Assembly (NCBI GenBank): GCA_965202735.1 | Contig: OZ241844.1 | Location: 3,472,001-3,536,000, forward strand | DNA from: HK1 sp965202735 | GTDB lineage: Bacteria > Pseudomonadota > Gammaproteobacteria > HK1 | DNA: 64,000 nucleotides | Direction: 5' to 3' | Position numbers and translations under genes: made by a program | The notes under the pieces: generated by a model | Seen by the model: the letters and a program-made list of their open reading frames with translations, nothing else | What the model was told of the DNA's origin: nothing | Databases searched by the model: none | In this document: in pieces, positions 34,338 to 43,813 of the stretch | Numbering within the stretch: position 1 is the first letter of the stretch | How the letters are laid out: every line of letters starts with the position of its first letter

Positions 34338-34440
34338 GGTGCCTCCCGCCGTCGCGCGGCGCAGGACCGTCCGGGTCGCCGGACACCCGGGATATTCTGG
34401 CTCCACACCGACTTCGGTGTCGAGAACAAAGGCCGGCAGT

Positions 34441-34562
34441 CAGCCATTCCCGCCAAGCGGAGACATGCTCCCGAAATTTCCTCGACCCGGCGCTCCGAGG
34501 GTCGAAATCGCGCCAGGATCCGACCACGGCACGGCCTCTCCGGGCGCTGGCGGGAATTGCTG
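34441..34562 (+). repeat. Interspersed repeat family B, copy 2
   Basis: Begins CAGCCATTCCCGCCAAGCGG and ends GCGCTGGCGGGAATTGCTG, with the conserved centre GAGGGTCGAAATCGC. It lies between divergent mttB and the enolase-superfamily gene, in the promoter region of both. Confidence 0.8.
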
Positions 34563-34669
34563 GCCGACAGTCCGCGCCGTCCGCGCGCCGTCCGCGCTTG
34601 CCCCCGACACGCGCCCGGTACATGATGGCGCCGCGCCGCCCGGAGCCCCCCGCGAGTGAAGATCAGCGC

Positions 34670-35767
34670 ATGAAGATCAAGGACGTCCGCGCCAGCGTGC
34701 ATCGCCTGCCGATCCACCTGCCGGGATTCGAGAGCCCGACCGAGTATCGTCACCACGTCTTCTGCGAGGTCGAGACCGACGAGGGCCATGTCGGCTTCGG
34801 CCTCACCGCCCGCTTCCTGACCCGCGCCGTCGCCAGCGCGCTCACCGACGACATCCTTCCGGCGGTGCGCGACATGGACCCGCGGGACCTGGAGGCCGTG
34901 CACGAGCGGGTCGGGCGGGTCGTCAGCGAGCGGGGCATCATGACCGGCGCGAACCTGGCCGCGGCATCCTGCCTGGACCTCGCGCTGTGGGACCTCGTCG
35001 GCAAGGCCGCCGGCCGCACCGTCGCCCAGCTTCTGGGAGGCTACCGGGACAGCGCCTCGGTCTACATGACCTACGGGTTCGGAAACTACGACCGCGATCA
35101 GCTCGCCGACCTCGCGCGGGAGCTCATCGACGGCGGGCACCGGCGCCTGAAGATGCTGGTCGGCGTGCCGGGCCTCGGCTGGCGGGAGGACGCGGCCCGG
35201 GTGCGCCACGTGCGCGACGCCATCGGCGGCGGCATCACCCTCGCCCTCGACGCCAACGAGGGCTACTCGGTGAACGACGCGGTCCGGCTCTGCCGCGCCA
35301 TCGACGACTGCGACATCGCGTGGCTGGAAGACCCGGTGCGCAACAACGACATCCGCGATCTCCGGCACCTGCGCCGCCACACCGGCATCCCGCTCGCGGC
35401 GGGACAGATGGACGGCCACTCTTCGCGCTTCCGCCAGTACCTGGAGAACGACGCCATCGACATCCTTCTCCCCAATCCGATGTTCAACGGCGGCATGACC
35501 GAGACGCGCCGGGTGGCGTATCTCGCGCAGATCTACGAAAAGCCCGTGTCCGACGCCGGAGGCGCAACCTACTTCAGCCTCCACCACGTCGCCGGCTTCC
35601 GCAACGGCACCCACGTGGAGTGCCACTTCAAGTCGCGGTTCATGGAGGAGAACCTGTTCGTCGACGCGCCCAGGCCCCGTGACGGGAGGCTCCGCGTCCC
35701 CGACGCGCCGGGCTTCGGGCTCACCGTCGACCGCGATCTGCTGAAGGACACCCGGGTCGCGGACTGA
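34670..35767 (+). CDS. Enolase-superfamily enzyme (mandelate racemase/muconate lactonizing type)
   Basis: The 365-residue protein has the N-terminal capping domain and the barrel with RLKMLVG (strand 2), LALDANEGY (first metal Asp) and WLEDPVRNND (second ligand Glu). The usual AGE third ligand reads AAGQMDG, and the QPD motif reads LLPNPMFNGG, a variation seen in a subgroup of the family. Proton abstraction from a carboxylate substrate, giving dehydration or racemisation, is expected. It precedes a DctPQM transporter, which suggests that the imported acid is its substrate. The ATG at 34670 matches the family start MKIKDV. Confidence 0.87.
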   Translation: MKIKDVRASVHRLPIHLPGFESPTEYRHHVFCEVETDEGHVGFGLTARFLTRAVASALTDDILPAVRDMDPRDLEAVHERVGRVVSERGIMTGANLAAASCLDLALWDLVGKAAGRTVAQLLGGYRDSASVYMTYGFGNYDRDQLADLARELIDGGHRRLKMLVGVPGLGWREDAARVRHVRDAIGGGITLALDANEGYSVNDAVRLCRAIDDCDIAWLEDPVRNNDIRDLRHLRRHTGIPLAAGQMDGHSSRFRQYLENDAIDILLPNPMFNGGMTETRRVAYLAQIYEKPVSDAGGATYFSLHHVAGFRNGTHVECHFKSRFMEENLFVDAPRPRDGRLRVPDAPGFGLTVDRDLLKDTRVAD

Positions 35768-35852
35768 CGGGTCCGGCGCCGCGCCCGGCAACGCGCGGCC
35801 CCCCGCCGCTCGCGGGGAAGAGCGGGCACAACCACAGAGGAGTGAGGAAACG

Positions 35853-36851
35853 ATGAAGAACGCCTTGCAGTCCGTGATGATCGCCGCCGCCGCCGCCGCC
35901 GCATTGCCGCTCGGCGCCGGGCAGGCCCAGGCGGAGGCGCTCGATCTGAGGCTCTCGGTCGAGAGCACGCCGGGCTCCGCCACCCAGCACATGCTCGCCT
36001 CGTTCCGCGACGCGCTGAAGGCGGAGATGGGCGATGCGGTGGAGATCGAGTTCTTCGACAGCGGCACGCTCGGCGACGAGATCGTGCACATGCAGCAGGT
36101 GCGCACCGGCCAGCTCGACGTGGTGCCCATCGGCTCCGACGCCGTTCAGCTCGACGCCAGGTGGGCGGTGTTCGACATCCCGTTCCTGTTCTCCGACCGT
36201 GAAGCGGTGGCCAGGGTCCTGGACGGGGAGATCGGCGCCCGGCTCGACGCGTCGCTCCAGGCGAGCGCCGGCCTGAAGGTGCTCGGGTTCGGCGAGATCG
36301 GCTTCCGCAACATCTCGAACAACGTGCGCCCGATCGTCCGGCCGGAAGACCTCGACGGCGTCAAGCTGCGCGTGCCGGGGAGCAAGACCCGCATCCTCGC
36401 CTTCGAGATGCTCGGCGCGGCGCCGATCAACATGAACATCGGCGAGGTCTACCTGGCCCTGCAGCAGGGCACCGTCGACGGTCAGGAGAACCCGCTCGGG
36501 AACATCCGGAAGTGGTCCTGGTACGAGGTGCAGAAGTACATCTCGATCTCGCGCCACGTCTATACGCCGATCACCTTCGTGATGAACCTTCGCCGGTACG
36601 AGGGCCTGACCGGCGAGCAGCGGGCCGCGGTCGACGCGGCGGCGCGCTCGGCGGTGCTCGCGAGCCGGGAGTACGGGGCGCGGAACGACGCCGGCCTGCT
36701 CGCGGAGATCACGGAGCTCGCGAAGGGCAAGGTCGCGTTCAACGACATCGACGTCGCGGCGTTCCAGGCCGCGGCCGCGCCGATCGCGGCGGAGATCGGC
36801 AAGATCGCCGGCGAGGAGTTCACCGCGTCGGTGATGGCGGCCATCCGGTAG
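35853..36851 (+). CDS. dctP: TRAP transporter substrate-binding protein DctP
   Basis: The 332-residue protein has a signal peptide (1-27, ending GQAQA-EA) and the DctP fold, with VPGSKTRILAFEMLGAAPI (the Arg that binds the carboxylate), VYLALQQGTVDGQENPL and YEVQKYISISRHVYTP. It captures an organic acid in the periplasm and passes it to DctQM. GAGGAGTGAGGAAACG precedes the ATG at 35853. It follows the enolase-superfamily gene by 85 bases and precedes dctQ by 11. Confidence 0.95.
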   Translation: MKNALQSVMIAAAAAAALPLGAGQAQAEALDLRLSVESTPGSATQHMLASFRDALKAEMGDAVEIEFFDSGTLGDEIVHMQQVRTGQLDVVPIGSDAVQLDARWAVFDIPFLFSDREAVARVLDGEIGARLDASLQASAGLKVLGFGEIGFRNISNNVRPIVRPEDLDGVKLRVPGSKTRILAFEMLGAAPINMNIGEVYLALQQGTVDGQENPLGNIRKWSWYEVQKYISISRHVYTPITFVMNLRRYEGLTGEQRAAVDAAARSAVLASREYGARNDAGLLAEITELAKGKVAFNDIDVAAFQAAAAPIAAEIGKIAGEEFTASVMAAIR

Positions 36852-36862
36852 GGACGCGAGCC

Positions 36863-37489
36863 ATGGGTCCGGCGACAGGCTCCGGCGAAGGGAACGGCGA
36901 AGGCCGGACGCCTCGTTCGGCCGGCGCGCCGTCCGAAACGCTCGCCGGCCGCATCGCCGAGGCGTCGATGCGCCTGGAGCTTCGCGATCCGGACGAAGGC
37001 CTCGGCCCTGTCGACCGCGCCGTCAACCGGGTGGCGGAGATCATCGGCATCGCCGCCCTCGGCACCATCGTGGTGACCATCTTCGCCAACGCGGTCGGCC
37101 GTTACGCGTTCAACTGGAGCATCATCTGGGCCGAGGAGCTGGTGCTCCTGCTGGTGCCGTGGCTCGCCATGACCGGCGTCTTCCTGTCGGTGCGGCGCGG
37201 CACGATGATCCGCATCGAGTACTTCTTCGAGAAGCTGCCGCGGGCGCTGCGCCGGCCGCTCGGTCCGCTCGGACACCTGTTCTCCGCCTGCGTGCTGACG
37301 TTCATGGCCGGGATCTCCGTCCAGTTCGTCCTGCTGTTCGGATCGGACCGGGCGCTCTACCTGGAGGTCCCGCGCATGTACTCGTCCTCCGCGCTGGTGA
37401 TCGGCGGCTTCGCGTCGGCGGCGGCCTTCGTCGCGATCCTGGTGCGCGAGCGGCGCGACGCGCGCCACAGGGCGGAGGACGGGCACTGA
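36863..37489 (+). CDS. dctQ: TRAP transporter small permease DctQ
   Basis: The 208-residue protein has four membrane helices (about 60-80, 94-114, 135-157, 168-190) and the motif IIWAEELVLLLVPWLAMTG of DctQ. The N-terminal 40 residues are Gly/Pro-rich and unusual. The stop TGA (37487-37489) lies at the start of a 75-bp tandem repeat that separates it from dctM. Confidence 0.93.
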   Translation: MGPATGSGEGNGEGRTPRSAGAPSETLAGRIAEASMRLELRDPDEGLGPVDRAVNRVAEIIGIAALGTIVVTIFANAVGRYAFNWSIIWAEELVLLLVPWLAMTGVFLSVRRGTMIRIEYFFEKLPRALRRPLGPLGHLFSACVLTFMAGISVQFVLLFGSDRALYLEVPRMYSSSALVIGGFASAAAFVAILVRERRDARHRAEDGH

Positions 37490-37730
37490 TGCCCGCCGGT
37501 CCGGCGGTGCCCACCACGGGCGGCGGCCCTGTCCCTCTGGCGCGGGGCGGAGGATGCGCACCGATGCCCGCCGGTCCGGCGGTGTCCGCCACGGGCGGCG
37601 GCCCTGTCCCTCTGGCGCGGGGCGGAGGATGGCGCACTGATGCCCGCCGGTCCGGCGGTGTCCATCACGGGCAGCGGCCCTGTCCCTCTGGCGCGGGGCA
37701 GGTGATGCGCACCGATGCCCGCCGGTCCGG
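37489..37730 (+). repeat. Tandem repeat, about 75 bp, 3.2 copies, between dctQ and dctM
   Basis: Units start at 37489, 37564, 37640 and 37714 (partial) with ATGCCCGCCGGTCCGGCGG and contain GGCCCTGTCCCTCTGGCGCG. Unit lengths are 75, 76 and 74. The end of each unit (GAGGATGCGCACCG) imitates the end of dctQ (GAGGACGGGCACTG), so the array probably grew by duplicating the dctQ-dctM junction. Confidence 0.9.
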
Positions 37731-37814
37731 AGGCGAGCCGGGCGCGCCCGGCGTCCCGACCGGCGGCGGCCCCCGGGGCGCGTACCCCGCCGGCGCCGCG
37801 GCGGGGGCGGCCGG

Positions 37815-39094
37815 GTGATCGGCGCCGCGGCATCGATCGTGGTCCTGTGCGCCCTGCTGGTGCTGCGGGTGCCGATGCTGGTATCGCTCGCGGCCGCGGT
37901 CATTCTCAACTTCCACCTCTCGGGCGCCTGGGCGCTGACCCTGCCGCAGACCATGCTCTCCGGCATGAACCGGTTCGTCCTCATCGCCCTGCCGCTCTTC
38001 GTGCTCGCGGGCGGGCTGATGAACGCGGGCGGCATCTCGGCCAGGCTGTTCGAGTTCGCGCGGGCGCTGGTCGGCTGGATGCGCGGCGGCCTCGCCCACG
38101 TCAACGTGCTCACGAGCATGTTCTTCGGCGGGATGATCGGCTCCTCGACCGCCGACCTCGCGGGGACGGGCTCCATCGTCATCCCGGCGATGAAGCGCAA
38201 CGGCTACCCCGCGCCCTTCTCCGCCGCGCTCACCGCGTCGTCGGCCGGCATCGGCCCCATGATCCCGCCAAGCTCGCCGATGATCCTCTACTCGGCGGTG
38301 ACGGGCACGTCGCTCGGCGGCTGTTCCTGGCCGGCGTGATCCCCGGAATCCTGCTCGGCCTGAGCCAGGCGCTGATCGTCGCCTGGCTGGCGCGGCGGCG
38401 CGGCTGGAAGCCGTACTCCGGCTTTGCGGTGCGCGAGATCATGCGCGCGGGGCGGCGCGCGGTGCTGTCCTTCGGGCTCCCGATCATCATCGTCGGGGGC
38501 CTGGTCCTCGGGGTGTTCACTCCGACCGAGGCGGGGGCGTTCGCGGTGGTCTACGCGCTCGTGCTCGCCATCGCCGTCTACCGGGTGCTGACGCTGAAGG
38601 GCCTCTACCGGGTCATGGTCAACGCCGTGCAGCTCACCGGGGAGCTCCTGGTCATCGTGAGCCTGTCGTTCGCGCTCGGGGCCGGGCTGACCAATGCGCA
38701 CGTGCCCGAGGCGCTGACCGTCATCATCGATCTCTTCTCGTTCGGCGACAGCCAGTTCATGCGCATCCTCGCGATGCTGATCCTCGCGATCATCGCCGGC
38801 ATGATCCTCGACCCGCTGATCCCGGTGCTGCTCCCCATCATCCTGCCGACGCTGCTCGTCTTCGACGTGGACCTGCTCCACTTCGGCGTGCTGATGGTCA
38901 TCGCGGTGGTGATCGGGCAGGTGACGCCGCCGCTCGCTATCGCCCTCATCATCGCCGGGCGCATCGCCGACGTGGACCAGATGGTGGTCCTGCGGGCGAA
39001 CATGCCCTTCTTCTACGCCCTCGTGACGTTCATGCTGATCGCCATCGCCATCCCGGACCTGGCGACCTGGCTGCCCGGCCTGATGCGCGACTGA
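37815..39094 (+). pseudogene. dctM: TRAP transporter large permease DctM, broken by a one-base frameshift
   Basis: From GTG 37815 the protein reads normally through IPPSSPMILYSAVTGTSLGG (about residue 170), then shifts and stops at 38339. The rest (LFLAGVIPGILLGL to the end at 39094) continues in another frame. Adding one base near 38318-38326 (GGCGGCTG where GGCGGGCTG is expected) restores a 426-residue DctM with about 12 helices. Either the transporter is inactive, or this is a base missed in sequencing a G-rich run. Family features: PLFVLAGGLMNAGGIS, FFGGMIGSSTADLAGTGS. Confidence 0.88.
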
Positions 39095-39110
39095 CGCACG
39101 GCCGAGGGCA

Positions 39111-39237
39111 GGGCTCTCCGGAAGTCGTGACGAGCGGTTCATCAGACGCTCGAATCGGGTCTTCGATGCCGGAAGACCGCCAGCCACCGGGCGAGATTCC
39201 GGTCCGGCGGCCGGCGGCCACGACTTCTGAATGGTCC
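39111..39237 (+). repeat. Interspersed repeat family A, copy 3
   Basis: Begins GGGCTCTCCGGAAGTCGTGA and ends CGACTTCTGAATGGTCC. It occupies the gap between dctM and the class-V aminotransferase in the same orientation as copies 1 and 4. Confidence 0.85.
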
Positions 39238-39338
39238 CGCGGCCGAGGGGCGGGAGGCCGGTACGGTCCGCCGCCCCGGCGTACACTTCGGGCGGCGACC
39301 CGCCGCGTTGCGCGGCCATGCTCCGGAGACCGCCAACC

Positions 39339-40643
39339 ATGACCACCCCGGCCAGCCGGCACTTCCTCCAGATCCCCGGTCCCACCAACGTCCCCGACCG
39401 GATCCTGCGCGCCATCGAGCGCCCGACCATCGACCACCGCGGACCGGAGTTCGGGCGTCTCGGCGGGCGGGTGCTCGCGGGCCTGCGGGAGATCTTCCGC
39501 ACCCGCGGCGACGTGCTGATCTTCCCGTCGTCCGGCACCGGCGCCTGGGAGGCGGCGCTCGTGAACACGCTCTCGCCCGGCGACACGGTGCTGATGAGCG
39601 AGACCGGGCACTTCTCGACGCTGTGGACGGCGATGGCGCGGCGCCTCGGCCTCGACGCGGAGGTCCTGGAAGGCGACTGGCGCACCGGGGCCGACCCGGC
39701 CCGGATCGAGGCGCGGCTCGCGGAGGACCGCGCTCGCGCGATCAGGGCGGTCGCGGTCGTGCACAACGAGACCTCCACCGGGGTGGCGAGCCGCATCGGG
39801 GCGGTGCGCGCCGCGCTCGACGCCGCCGGCCACCCGGCGCTGCTGCTGGTCGACACCATCTCCTCGCTCGCCTCCATCGACTACCGCCACGACGAGTGGG
39901 GCGTCGACGTGACGGTCGGGGGGTCGCAGAAGGGACTGATGCTGCCGCCGGGGCTCGGGTTCAACGCGGTGAGCGCGAAGGCCCTGGCCGCTTCCCGGTC
40001 GGCCGGGATGGCGCGCTCGTACTGGGACTGGGCGTCGATGCTCGGCCCGAACGAGACCGGCTTCTTTCCGTACACGCCGGCGACGAACCTGCTCTACGGC
40101 CTCGCCGAGGCGATCGACATGCTTCGCGAGGAAGGTCTCGACAACGTGTTCCGGCGCCACCACCGCCACGCCGAGGCGACGCGGCGCGCGGTGCGCGCGT
40201 GGGGGCTGGAGGTACTGTGCCGCCGCCCCGAGGAGTACTCGTCGTCGCTCACCGCGGTGCGGGTGCCGGAGGGCCACAGCGCCGACGCCCTGCGGCGCAC
40301 CATCCTCGAGACCTTCGACATGTCGCTCGGCAACGGGCTCGGGCGTCTCGCCGACTCGGTGTTCCGCATCGGACATCTCGGGGCCTTCAACGACCTGATG
40401 CTCGCGGGGACGCTCTCCGGCATCGAGATGGGGCTCCGCCTCGCCGGCGTGCCGCACCGGCGCGGCGGGGTGGACGCGGCCCTCTCCTGCCTCGCCGACG
40501 CGGCGTCCCGCGACGCCGCGGCCCCGTCCGGGCGACCCGAAGCGCGGGCGCCCGGGGAGACGCCGGCCGGCGGTCCGGCCCCGCCGGCGCAACCGCCGGC
40601 TCCACACCCGGCCGTTGCGCGCATCGCGGGGCTCCCCGGATGA
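39339..40643 (+). CDS. Class-V aminotransferase (serine/alanine-glyoxylate type)
   Basis: The 434-residue PLP enzyme opens HFLQIPGPTNVPDRILRAI, typical of serine-glyoxylate aminotransferases, and has the Schiff-base Lys in GGSQKGLMLPPGLGF with ETSTGV and LLLVDTISSLASI. It makes glycine and hydroxypyruvate from serine and glyoxylate, or a related exchange. The last 40 residues are Pro/Ala-rich. The stop overlaps the start of the FAD/FeS dehydrogenase (ATGA at 40640-40643), tying it to 2-hydroxyacid oxidation. It fits a glycolate/serine route with the phosphoglycolate phosphatase at 54098. Confidence 0.92.
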   Translation: MTTPASRHFLQIPGPTNVPDRILRAIERPTIDHRGPEFGRLGGRVLAGLREIFRTRGDVLIFPSSGTGAWEAALVNTLSPGDTVLMSETGHFSTLWTAMARRLGLDAEVLEGDWRTGADPARIEARLAEDRARAIRAVAVVHNETSTGVASRIGAVRAALDAAGHPALLLVDTISSLASIDYRHDEWGVDVTVGGSQKGLMLPPGLGFNAVSAKALAASRSAGMARSYWDWASMLGPNETGFFPYTPATNLLYGLAEAIDMLREEGLDNVFRRHHRHAEATRRAVRAWGLEVLCRRPEEYSSSLTAVRVPEGHSADALRRTILETFDMSLGNGLGRLADSVFRIGHLGAFNDLMLAGTLSGIEMGLRLAGVPHRRGGVDAALSCLADAASRDAAAPSGRPEARAPGETPAGGPAPPAQPPAPHPAVARIAGLPG

Positions 40644-43600
40644 GGCATCGCTCGCACCTGCGCCCGGGAGACCCGGGACTCGCCGCGCGCCTGCGGCGGG
40701 AGGTCGAGGGCGAGGTGTGGTTCGACCCCGCGAGCCGGGGCCGCTACGGCACCGACGCCTCCATCTACCAGATCGATCCGATCGGGGTGGTGGCGCCCCG
40801 CAGCGCGGAGGACATCGCCCGCACGGTCGCGATCTGCCGCGAGGCCGGAGCACCGGTCCTGCCGCGCGGCGCCGGCACCTCGCAGTGCGGGCAGACGGTC
40901 GGCGAGGCGGTGGTGGTCGACACCAGCAGGCACCTCGACCGGGTGCTCCACTTCGACGAGGCCGCGCGCCGGGTCACGGTCGAGCCCGGCATCGTGCTCG
41001 ACCGGCTGAACGCATGGCTGAGGCCGAAGGGGCTGTTCTTCCCCGTCGACGTCTCGCCCGCCAACCGCGCCACCATCGGGGGCATGGCCGGCAACAACTC
41101 GTGCGGCTCGCGCTCCATCCGCTACGGCAACATGGTGCACAACGTGCACGCGATCAGCGCCATCCTGGCGGACGGGAGCGCGGCCCGGTTCGGCGAGGTG
41201 ACGGCGAATCTCGCGGGATTCACGGGCGGCGAACGCCATTCGGACCTCATCCGGCGCATGCGCGCGCTGGGCGCGCGTGAAGCGGACGAGATCGCGCGCC
41301 GCTTCCCGGCCCTGCTCCGCCGGGTCGGCGGCTACAACATCGACACCCTCGTGCCCGGCCATGCCGCCGGCGGCGCCCACAACATGGCCCACCTGCTGGT
41401 CGGATCGGAAGGCACCCTGGGGTTCTTCACCGGGGTCGAGCTGGACCTCCAGCCGATACCCGCCCACCGCGTCCTGGGCGTGTGCCACTTCCCGGCCTTC
41501 CACGAGGCGATGTCCGCCACGCGGCACATCGTCGCCCTCGACCCGAGCGCGGTGGAGCTGGTCGACCGCACCCTGATCGAGCTCGCGCGCGACATCGATG
41601 CGTTCCGTCCCACCGTCGGGCGGTTCGTGCGCGGGGCTCCGGACGCGCTGCTGCTCGTGGAGTTCGCGGGCGAGGACCGCGGCGCCCTCCTCGCCCGGCT
41701 CGCGCGGCTCGGCGAGCTGATGGGCGATCTCGGCTTTCCCGGCGCGGTGGTCGAGGCGGTGGAGCCCGCGTTCCAGCGCGCGGTGTGGGACGTGCGCAAG
41801 GCCGGCCTCGACATCATGATGTCGATGAAGGGCGACGGGAAGCCGGTCTCGTTCGTGGAGGACTGCGCGGTGCGGCTGGAAGACCTCGCCGAGTACACCC
41901 GCCGTCTCGACGCCATCTTCGCCCGCCACGGCACCCGCGGCACCTGGTACGCCCACGCCTCGGTCGGCACCCTGCACGTGCGCCCGATCCTCGATCTCAA
42001 GGTCGAGGACGGCGCTCGCACCATGCGGGCGATCGCCGAGGAGTGCTTCGAAATGGTGCGCGAGTACCGGGGCTCGCACTCCGGCGAGCACGGCGACGGC
42101 ATCGTGCGCAGCGAGTTCCACGAGGCGATGTTCGGCCCGCGGCTGGTGCGCGCGTTCGAGGAGGTCAAGGACGCCTTCGACCCCGGCGGCCTGTTCAATC
42201 CCGGCAAGATCGTCCGGCCCGAGCGCATGGACGACCGCGAGCTGTTCCGCTACAAGCCCGGCTACGCGCCCATTCCCGTCGAGACCGGGCTCGACTGGTC
42301 GCAGTGGGGCGGCTTCGACCGCGCGGTCGAGATGTGCAACAACAACGGCACGTGCCGGAAGTCGAGCCCCGGCGTGATGTGCCCCTCGTACCGGGTGACC
42401 AGGGACGAACGCCACGTCACCCGCGGGCGCGCGAACACCCTGCGCCTCGCGCTGACCGGCCAGCTCGGCCCCGACGCCCTCGTCTCGGACGCGATGGCCG
42501 AGACCATGGCGCTCTGCGTCGGGTGCAAGGGCTGCCGGCGCGAGTGCCCCACCGGCGTCGACATGGCGCGGATGAAGATCGAGTACCTGCACCAGCGCCG
42601 GAAACGGCGCCGGCCGTCCCTTCGCGAGCGCCTGGTGGCGTCGCTGCCCCGCTACGCACCGGCCGCGAGCCGGCTCGCGTGGCTGATGAACCTCCGGGAT
42701 CGCGTGCCGGGGCTGCCGGCGGCAACCGAACGCCTGCTGGGACTGAGCGCGAAGCGCACCCTTCCGCGCTGGCGGAGCGACCCGTTCCGGCCCGATGAGA
42801 CCCCGGATCGCGCAAGCGAGGCGGCTCGGGGTGGAACGCATGGTGAATCCGGCGCCCGGCCGGCGACGGCGGGCATGGACGGACGCCGGGCGACGGCCCG
42901 GCCGGCGACGGCGGGCATGGGCGGACACCGGGCGACGGCCCGGCCGGGCGGCGCCCGCCGGGCATCGGATTGCTCACCCGCCGCGCGGAACGGAGGACCG
43001 GAGGTGGTCCTCTTCACCGACACCTTCACCACCTGGTTCGAGCCCGGAAACGCCCGGGCGGCGGTGCGGGTGCTGGAGGCGGCGGGCTGCCGCGTCCGGC
43101 CTGCCGCGCCGCCGCCCGGCGAGCGCCGGCCGCTGTGCTGCGGGCGGACGTTCCTCGCCGCCGGCCTCGTCGACGAGGCCCGGCATGAGCTTGCCCGCAC
43201 CCTCTCCGCGCTGGCGCCGTCCATCGAGCGGGGAGTCCCCGTCGTCGGCCTGGAGCCCTCCTGCCTCCTGACGTTCCGCGACGAGGCGCTCGCGCTCGGC
43301 TTCGAGCGGGAGGCGGGACGGGCGCGGTTCCTCCTGTTCGAGGAGCTGATCGCCGGCGCCGGCGCGCAGCGGAGCCTCGACCTCCCCCTGCGTCCGCTCG
43401 CGGGCAGGCGCGTCCTCCTCCACGGCCACTGCCACCAGAAGGCGTTCGGAGCCATGCCGGCTCTGGAGAGCACGCTCCGGCTGGTGCCGGGGCTCGAGGT
43501 CGAGACCGTCGCGTCGAGCTGCTGCGGCATGGCCGGCGCCTTCGGCTACGAGGCCGCCCACTACGAGACGTCGATGGCGATGGGCGAGCTCGACCTCCTG

Positions 43601-43732
43601 CCGGCGGTACGGGCGGCCGGGCGGGACACCATCATCGTTGCGGGCGGGACGAGCTGCCGCCACCAGATCGCCGACGGCGCGGGCCGTGAAGCGCTGTACG
43701 TCGCGAGGGTGCTCGACGAGGCGCTCGCTTGA
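40640..43732 (+). CDS. FAD/4Fe-4S 2-hydroxyacid dehydrogenase (YdiJ/GlcD-GlcF fusion type)
   Basis: The 1,030-residue protein joins a PCMH-type FAD domain (about 20-250; PRGAGTSQCGQTVGE, GMAGNNSCGSRS), a FAD-oxidase C domain (to about 530; HASVGTLHVRPILD, GSHSGEHGDG), two cysteine motifs (CNNNGTC and CVGCKGCRRECP near 570-635), and a CCG-type C-terminal domain (LCCGRTF, HGHCHQKA, SSCCGMAGAFG). This is the build of YdiJ-like D-2-hydroxyacid dehydrogenases. The linker near 730-770 carries a 14-residue duplication. ATG 40640 overlaps the aminotransferase stop. The substrate could be glycolate, D-lactate or D-2-hydroxyglutarate. Confidence 0.9.
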   Translation: MRHRSHLRPGDPGLAARLRREVEGEVWFDPASRGRYGTDASIYQIDPIGVVAPRSAEDIARTVAICREAGAPVLPRGAGTSQCGQTVGEAVVVDTSRHLDRVLHFDEAARRVTVEPGIVLDRLNAWLRPKGLFFPVDVSPANRATIGGMAGNNSCGSRSIRYGNMVHNVHAISAILADGSAARFGEVTANLAGFTGGERHSDLIRRMRALGAREADEIARRFPALLRRVGGYNIDTLVPGHAAGGAHNMAHLLVGSEGTLGFFTGVELDLQPIPAHRVLGVCHFPAFHEAMSATRHIVALDPSAVELVDRTLIELARDIDAFRPTVGRFVRGAPDALLLVEFAGEDRGALLARLARLGELMGDLGFPGAVVEAVEPAFQRAVWDVRKAGLDIMMSMKGDGKPVSFVEDCAVRLEDLAEYTRRLDAIFARHGTRGTWYAHASVGTLHVRPILDLKVEDGARTMRAIAEECFEMVREYRGSHSGEHGDGIVRSEFHEAMFGPRLVRAFEEVKDAFDPGGLFNPGKIVRPERMDDRELFRYKPGYAPIPVETGLDWSQWGGFDRAVEMCNNNGTCRKSSPGVMCPSYRVTRDERHVTRGRANTLRLALTGQLGPDALVSDAMAETMALCVGCKGCRRECPTGVDMARMKIEYLHQRRKRRRPSLRERLVASLPRYAPAASRLAWLMNLRDRVPGLPAATERLLGLSAKRTLPRWRSDPFRPDETPDRASEAARGGTHGESGARPATAGMDGRRATARPATAGMGGHRATARPGGARRASDCSPAARNGGPEVVLFTDTFTTWFEPGNARAAVRVLEAAGCRVRPAAPPPGERRPLCCGRTFLAAGLVDEARHELARTLSALAPSIERGVPVVGLEPSCLLTFRDEALALGFEREAGRARFLLFEELIAGAGAQRSLDLPLRPLAGRRVLLHGHCHQKAFGAMPALESTLRLVPGLEVETVASSCCGMAGAFGYEAAHYETSMAMGELDLLPAVRAAGRDTIIVAGGTSCRHQIADGAGREALYVARVLDEALA
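42859..42942 (+). repeat. In-frame 42-bp duplication in the dehydrogenase linker
   Basis: Units 42859-42900 and 42901-42942 encode PATAGMDGRRATAR and PATAGMGGHRATAR. The length is a multiple of three, so the frame is kept. It sits in the flexible link between the FeS region and the CCG domain. Confidence 0.85.
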
Positions 43733-43813
43733 CGCGGCCGGGGCCGGGACGCCGATGGAGACGCTCGGTCCCGCGCCGGGGAGATAGTCGCGGCAGCGGT
43801 CGAGCACCGCTTC

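Noticed and set aside
40094..42928. A 944-codon open frame on the minus strand
   Set aside because: It lies opposite the aminotransferase and dehydrogenase genes, which have full family matches. High GC makes long antisense frames common here, and its translation is low-complexity Arg/Ala/Gly/Pro sequence.
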